Below are positions 42,200 to 45,604 of a stretch of 45,604 nucleotides of DNA, piece by piece. Location of the stretch: NCBI GenBank assembly GCA_031549525.1, contig JAVBPQ010000058.1:1-45604 (forward strand), read 5' to 3'. A program made the translations under genes and the position numbers. This DNA comes from WQUF01 sp031549525 (GTDB taxonomy: Bacteria; Bacillota; Clostridia; Clostridiales; Clostridiaceae). Position 1 is the stretch's first letter. Each line of letters starts with the position of its first letter. Under the pieces are notes generated by a model, which was not told the DNA's origin, did no database searches, and worked only from the letters and a program-made list of their open reading frames with translations.

Positions 42200-43282
42200 T
42201 CAGCTATTCATATCGGTGCAGGAATTATATAGATTTCTCCACTCTGAGCCACGCCTTTTCATCACATTCTCAAGATATTCTTTCCACACGATTTTATCTT
42301 TACCTTCATCTTTAACTATAGCACCTTGAAGACCTGCTGCTAAATCATCGTTTGATATCTTTCCATTTCCAAAGCTTCCAGCTAAAGCCATGGAGTTTGT
42401 TATTAAAGAAATTGCCTCTGCAGTTGATATAACTCCAGTTGGAATGTTGAGTTTTTGTTTTTCATCTAAAGTCATCCCTTGGCGCAATTCTCTAAAAATT
42501 GTAATTACCTTTAATACAAGATCATCTGCAGGAAGAGCAGCTTTTAATTTATAGCTTGATGCTATTTCCCCCACTCTATGTTTAACTATATCAATTTCTG
42601 TATCTATGCTCGCAGGGGCTGGCAGAACCACTATATTAAACCTTCGCTTTAAAGCTGCAGACATATCATTTACTCCTCTATCTCTAGTATTTGCTGTAGC
42701 TATAATTGAGAAACCTCTTACAGCACTGACTTCACTTGCAAGCTCAGGTACAGATACCGTCTTTTCGCTCATTATAGAGATTAGAGCATCCTGAATTTCA
42801 GATTGACACCTTGATATCTCTTCAAACCGTGCTATTGTACCAGACTCCATAGCTCTAAAAATAGGACTTTTAATCAAAGCTTGCTCTGTAGGGCCATTTG
42901 CAAGAAGCATAGCATAGTTCCAAGTATATCTTATATGCTCTTCACTAGTTCCTGCTGTGCCTTGAATAACCTTTGATGAATCTGAGCAAATAGCTGCAGC
43001 TAAATTTTCTGAAAGCCAGGATTTTGCTGTTCCAGGCTCTCCAATTAAAAGAAGGCATCTATCTGTCAATAGTGTTGCAATAGCAATCTCAACTAACCTC
43101 TTATTTCCTATATATTTAGGTGTTATCTCAACTTTTCCTGATTTTCCTCCAGTTATAAACTTTAATACAGAATTTGGAGACATCTGCCATCCAAAAGGTT
43201 TTTCATCCTTATCGCTTGCAATCAAAGCTTCTATTTCTTTTACATATAATTTTTCTGCAGCTAAACGCAATACTTCGCTCAT
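42200..43282 (-). CDS. MoxR-type AAA+ ATPase
   Basis: A 360-residue MoxR-family ATPase. Walker A is GEPGTAKS (81-88), Walker B ARFEEIS (151-157), sensor 1 ATANTRD (195-201), and a conserved arginine pair LKRRF (211-215). It is the first gene of the operon, with AGGAAG before the ATG. The usual role is ATP-driven remodelling of the VWA partner. No SWIM zinc-finger or DUF5691 gene, often found upstream in related loci, is present: a surface protein gene lies there instead. Confidence 0.92.
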   Translation of the reverse strand: MSEVLRLAAEKLYVKEIEALIASDKDEKPFGWQMSPNSVLKFITGGKSGKVEITPKYIGNKRLVEIAIATLLTDRCLLLIGEPGTAKSWLSENLAAAICSDSSKVIQGTAGTSEEHIRYTWNYAMLLANGPTEQALIKSPIFRAMESGTIARFEEISRCQSEIQDALISIMSEKTVSVPELASEVSAVRGFSIIATANTRDRGVNDMSAALKRRFNIVVLPAPASIDTEIDIVKHRVGEIASSYKLKAALPADDLVLKVITIFRELRQGMTLDEKQKLNIPTGVISTAEAISLITNSMALAGSFGNGKISNDDLAAGLQGAIVKDEGKDKIVWKEYLENVMKRRGSEWRNLYNSCTDMNS

Positions 43283-43417
43283 TTTCTACTTCCTTTCTTT
43301 CTTCTTTTACATAAATAATAGTATATAAATTATTATTTTTCTGCTCATTGTTTTTATATATTTTTAACTATATTTTATATTATATAACAAGCTTTGTATA
43401 CTAACATCTCCTTATTT

Positions 43418-45604
43418 TTATATCTCCCCAAATTCATTTGTATAATAATCCACATCATTTTTGTGAGGTGTATCCGATATTTGCTTAATATATATTGTTA
43501 ACCAATATTCATTTGAATTTTGATAATCTAACAAAATAAAACTAGTTGTGTTATCTGGCATTGCTCCATGAAGTGAGTCTGTAGATGTCTTGGTATATCC
43601 TTCATATTTATAATATTGAGGAACAACATAATCTACTGTATAACCCTTATGTGTAGGATCTACCGATAACTTAAAATCACTAAATGGAGGATTATTTTGA
43701 ATTCTGCCGCTATTTGTATTTATATTGCTTGTAAAATTTATTGATGAGGTATTAGCTAAATCTACATTATTTAATTTCATATATCCTATAATAGGAAGCT
43801 CTACTTCATTTTCACCATTGTGATCCATAACAACTTGCCTAATGTGGACTGTCTTACCTAATACATCAAGAAGTTTATAATCTGTTAAAAAACGCCCATC
43901 TGGCAATACCCATGAGTAAGAAATAGTAAATTCTTTATCACCATAGTATGCAGGTATAGGTTTTTTTTCGTTGAATATCTGCTCTACCCTGCGAGAGGTA
44001 TTAAAATAATCATAAATCTTATTAAACTCATCCTCAATATATGGAGAATTTGTCGTATATGTTGGAGCTGATCCATTTTCTACAAAGGGTCTAGCATCAC
44101 TGCCTATTTTAGGAACAATATTACCTAATCCTAGCATATGCCTATTTAGCCCTACGGCAGTTGAATCAATGAGAGTTACATCTTCCCAGTTATTATAAAA
44201 ATCCCCCACATATTTAACCTTATCATCACCTGCAAGTAAGGATTTTGTTGGAATAATCCGTAACGGTCGAATACCAGTAGCTGTAATACCTGCTTCAGTT
44301 ACAGTATTATTTGCAAATATCCATTCGATGCCAACAGTATAGACACTACCAAAGAAACCATCTGGAGTAAGTTCTAAAATATGTTTACCCCGTTCGACTG
44401 CTCCATAAGTCCCTTGATTCGTCCAATTTAAATTATAATTATCATTCTTTGAAAGAGGAAAATCTAATGTTATATCTCTTACAGTATCATAAGCAGTATC
44501 TGGTATTGAAGTCATGTAGTCCCATGGGCTTAATATAGGAGTGGAAACACTTGCTCCAGAATAAGCTTTCGCTATGACTTTATCATATGGATTTAAAAAA
44601 CCTGACATGCTAGTATCTGCAAATACCTTTAACTGAGGATATAGATTATCTTCAAATTTCCATACACTAGGGTCAAATCCAGCTAAATTATGACCAACCA
44701 TTTTTTGGCCATCTCCTCCTTTTATGCTATTTGTAAGAATACCTTTGATACCAGAAACGACTTTATCAGGACCAGATGCCCATTCCCGTAGTGCTGAATT
44801 TTGCTTATCATAATAGCAATTAGTAAATATTGCTTTTGTTCCATTATTAACTCCAAAAAAACCGCCTACATCAAGATGAGAGATTCTATTATCACTTACG
44901 TCAGTATCAAGCGCACCAACTTCGCCTACTGCATAACAATTTGTAAATTGAGCTGGAACATTGTTAATTTGGCCAACAAATCCTCCTTGTTTTAGTCCAC
45001 CGTTTTGCATACCAACGATGACAGTAGAATAGCAATCATCAAATTTTGAGTAAGGAGTACCAAAACGTGTTGATACCAGTGCTTGAAAGCCGCCCAATGT
45101 TTCAAAGCCCTCAACTGAACCAGCTGCAAAGCAGTTTTTATATCTTGTTCGTGCGCTGTACCCTTCAAATCCACCTGTCTGAGATGCACCAAATACTCTA
45201 TTGTTAACGAAACAGTTCGTCACAGTACATGTATAATCATTACAAGATATAAACCCTCCAGAATGACCACCTATAGCAACTACTGTACCACCTATAGCAT
45301 AACAGTTTGTGATGAAAGCATTCATAGGAATTGCAACAAAGCCTCCTACATGATTTACACCATATACATCTGTGTTCTTAACATTGCAATTATCTAAAGT
45401 AACCAAAGTACTATTATCAAAAACACTTACAAATGGTGCTGTATTTTGAGTTACTTCGACAGCATCGTTAAAAAAGAGCGAATCCTCAATGCATACATTG
45501 CTTGCTGTAGTTGTACCTTTAAAATTATAAAATATAGACACTGATTTACTTCCAGTAGATACACATTTAACCGTTTTAAAGGTAATATTTTTAACAATGC
45601 TGTC
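43418..45604 (-). CDS. Large surface protein with GLUG-type repeats (3' part)
   Basis: The window holds the last 728 codons; the frame stays open to the window edge, so the gene starts outside. The first 260 visible residues contain about six degenerate repeats of 35-45 residues with the pattern GGF-x-n-TNCYA-x-G, the GLUG motif of bacterial adhesins and extracellular proteins, which form a beta-helix-like surface. The following 450 residues look like beta-rich domains of unknown family. The C-terminus NEFGEI carries no LPXTG or membrane anchor, so it may bind the cell wall by the unseen N-terminal part. The GTG at 45541 is internal and not the start. Confidence 0.82.
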   Translation of the reverse strand, partial: DSIVKNITFKTVKCVSTGSKSVSIFYNFKGTTTASNVCIEDSLFFNDAVEVTQNTAPFVSVFDNSTLVTLDNCNVKNTDVYGVNHVGGFVAIPMNAFITNCYAIGGTVVAIGGHSGGFISCNDYTCTVTNCFVNNRVFGASQTGGFEGYSARTRYKNCFAAGSVEGFETLGGFQALVSTRFGTPYSKFDDCYSTVIVGMQNGGLKQGGFVGQINNVPAQFTNCYAVGEVGALDTDVSDNRISHLDVGGFFGVNNGTKAIFTNCYYDKQNSALREWASGPDKVVSGIKGILTNSIKGGDGQKMVGHNLAGFDPSVWKFEDNLYPQLKVFADTSMSGFLNPYDKVIAKAYSGASVSTPILSPWDYMTSIPDTAYDTVRDITLDFPLSKNDNYNLNWTNQGTYGAVERGKHILELTPDGFFGSVYTVGIEWIFANNTVTEAGITATGIRPLRIIPTKSLLAGDDKVKYVGDFYNNWEDVTLIDSTAVGLNRHMLGLGNIVPKIGSDARPFVENGSAPTYTTNSPYIEDEFNKIYDYFNTSRRVEQIFNEKKPIPAYYGDKEFTISYSWVLPDGRFLTDYKLLDVLGKTVHIRQVVMDHNGENEVELPIIGYMKLNNVDLANTSSINFTSNINTNSGRIQNNPPFSDFKLSVDPTHKGYTVDYVVPQYYKYEGYTKTSTDSLHGAMPDNTTSFILLDYQNSNEYWLTIYIKQISDTPHKNDVDYYTNEFGEI

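Overview
The window looks like a chromosomal segment of a low-GC Gram-positive anaerobe of the Clostridium type. The evidence is strong AT bias, purine-rich Shine-Dalgarno sites, TTG and GTG starts, Thr/Asn-rich lipoproteins, corrinoid methyl transfer genes, ferredoxin-type oxidoreductases and an ECF sigma/anti-sigma pair. I cannot name a species. I see no tRNA, rRNA, CRISPR array, intact transposase or prophage.

Layout. (1) 1-2.9 kb: the 3' end of a CoA-transferase subunit B gene, a TetR regulator, a GcvT-fold (folate-dependent demethylase-like) gene behind three evenly spaced palindromic operators, and a VOC protein. (2) 3.0-3.5 kb: a RelB/DinJ antitoxin whose YafQ-like toxin survives only as a fossil. 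(3) 3.5-18.3 kb: a carbohydrate region. It has two CUT1 ABC importers, each with a lipoprotein and two permeases. It also has a GH2 beta-mannosidase, a GH130 phosphorylase, a DUF1861/GT108-like protein and a LacI regulator, which together suggest uptake and phosphorolysis of beta-mannosides, possibly beta-1,2-linked. A MobB-MobA fusion and MoeA (molybdenum cofactor) sit inside this region. One permease of the second importer is broken by an 11-bp tandem duplication. (4) 18.3-23 kb: remnants of a VanZ gene and of a second corrinoid protein, then a PucR-type regulator divergent from an operon of a small membrane protein, a UroD-family methyltransferase, an unannotated 43-residue protein and a corrinoid protein.

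(5) 23-28.8 kb, minus strand: a tight six-gene operon of a secreted DUF4367-like protein, ABC ATPase, ABC-2 permease, radical SAM protein with an extra Cys set, LCM-type methyltransferase and aldo/keto reductase-ferredoxin. It starts at a clear promoter with a 23-bp perfect palindrome next to the -35. I know of no described system with this gene set, so it is the main candidate for something new. (6) 29.3-33.9 kb: NodB deacetylase with a 15-residue repeat linker, DtxR/MntR-like regulator, subtilisin-like protease, anti-sigma and ECF sigma. (7) 34-38.4 kb: AAA ATPase-DUF234 protein behind tandem palindromes, LUD protein and KimA-like potassium transporter. (8) 38.6-43.3 kb: a compact MoxR ATPase - DUF5682 - VWA operon. 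(9) 43.4 kb to the end: the 3' part of a large GLUG-repeat surface protein.

Starts were moved from the longest ORF where a Shine-Dalgarno site clearly favours an inner codon. Functions come from motif recognition by eye, not from database searches.
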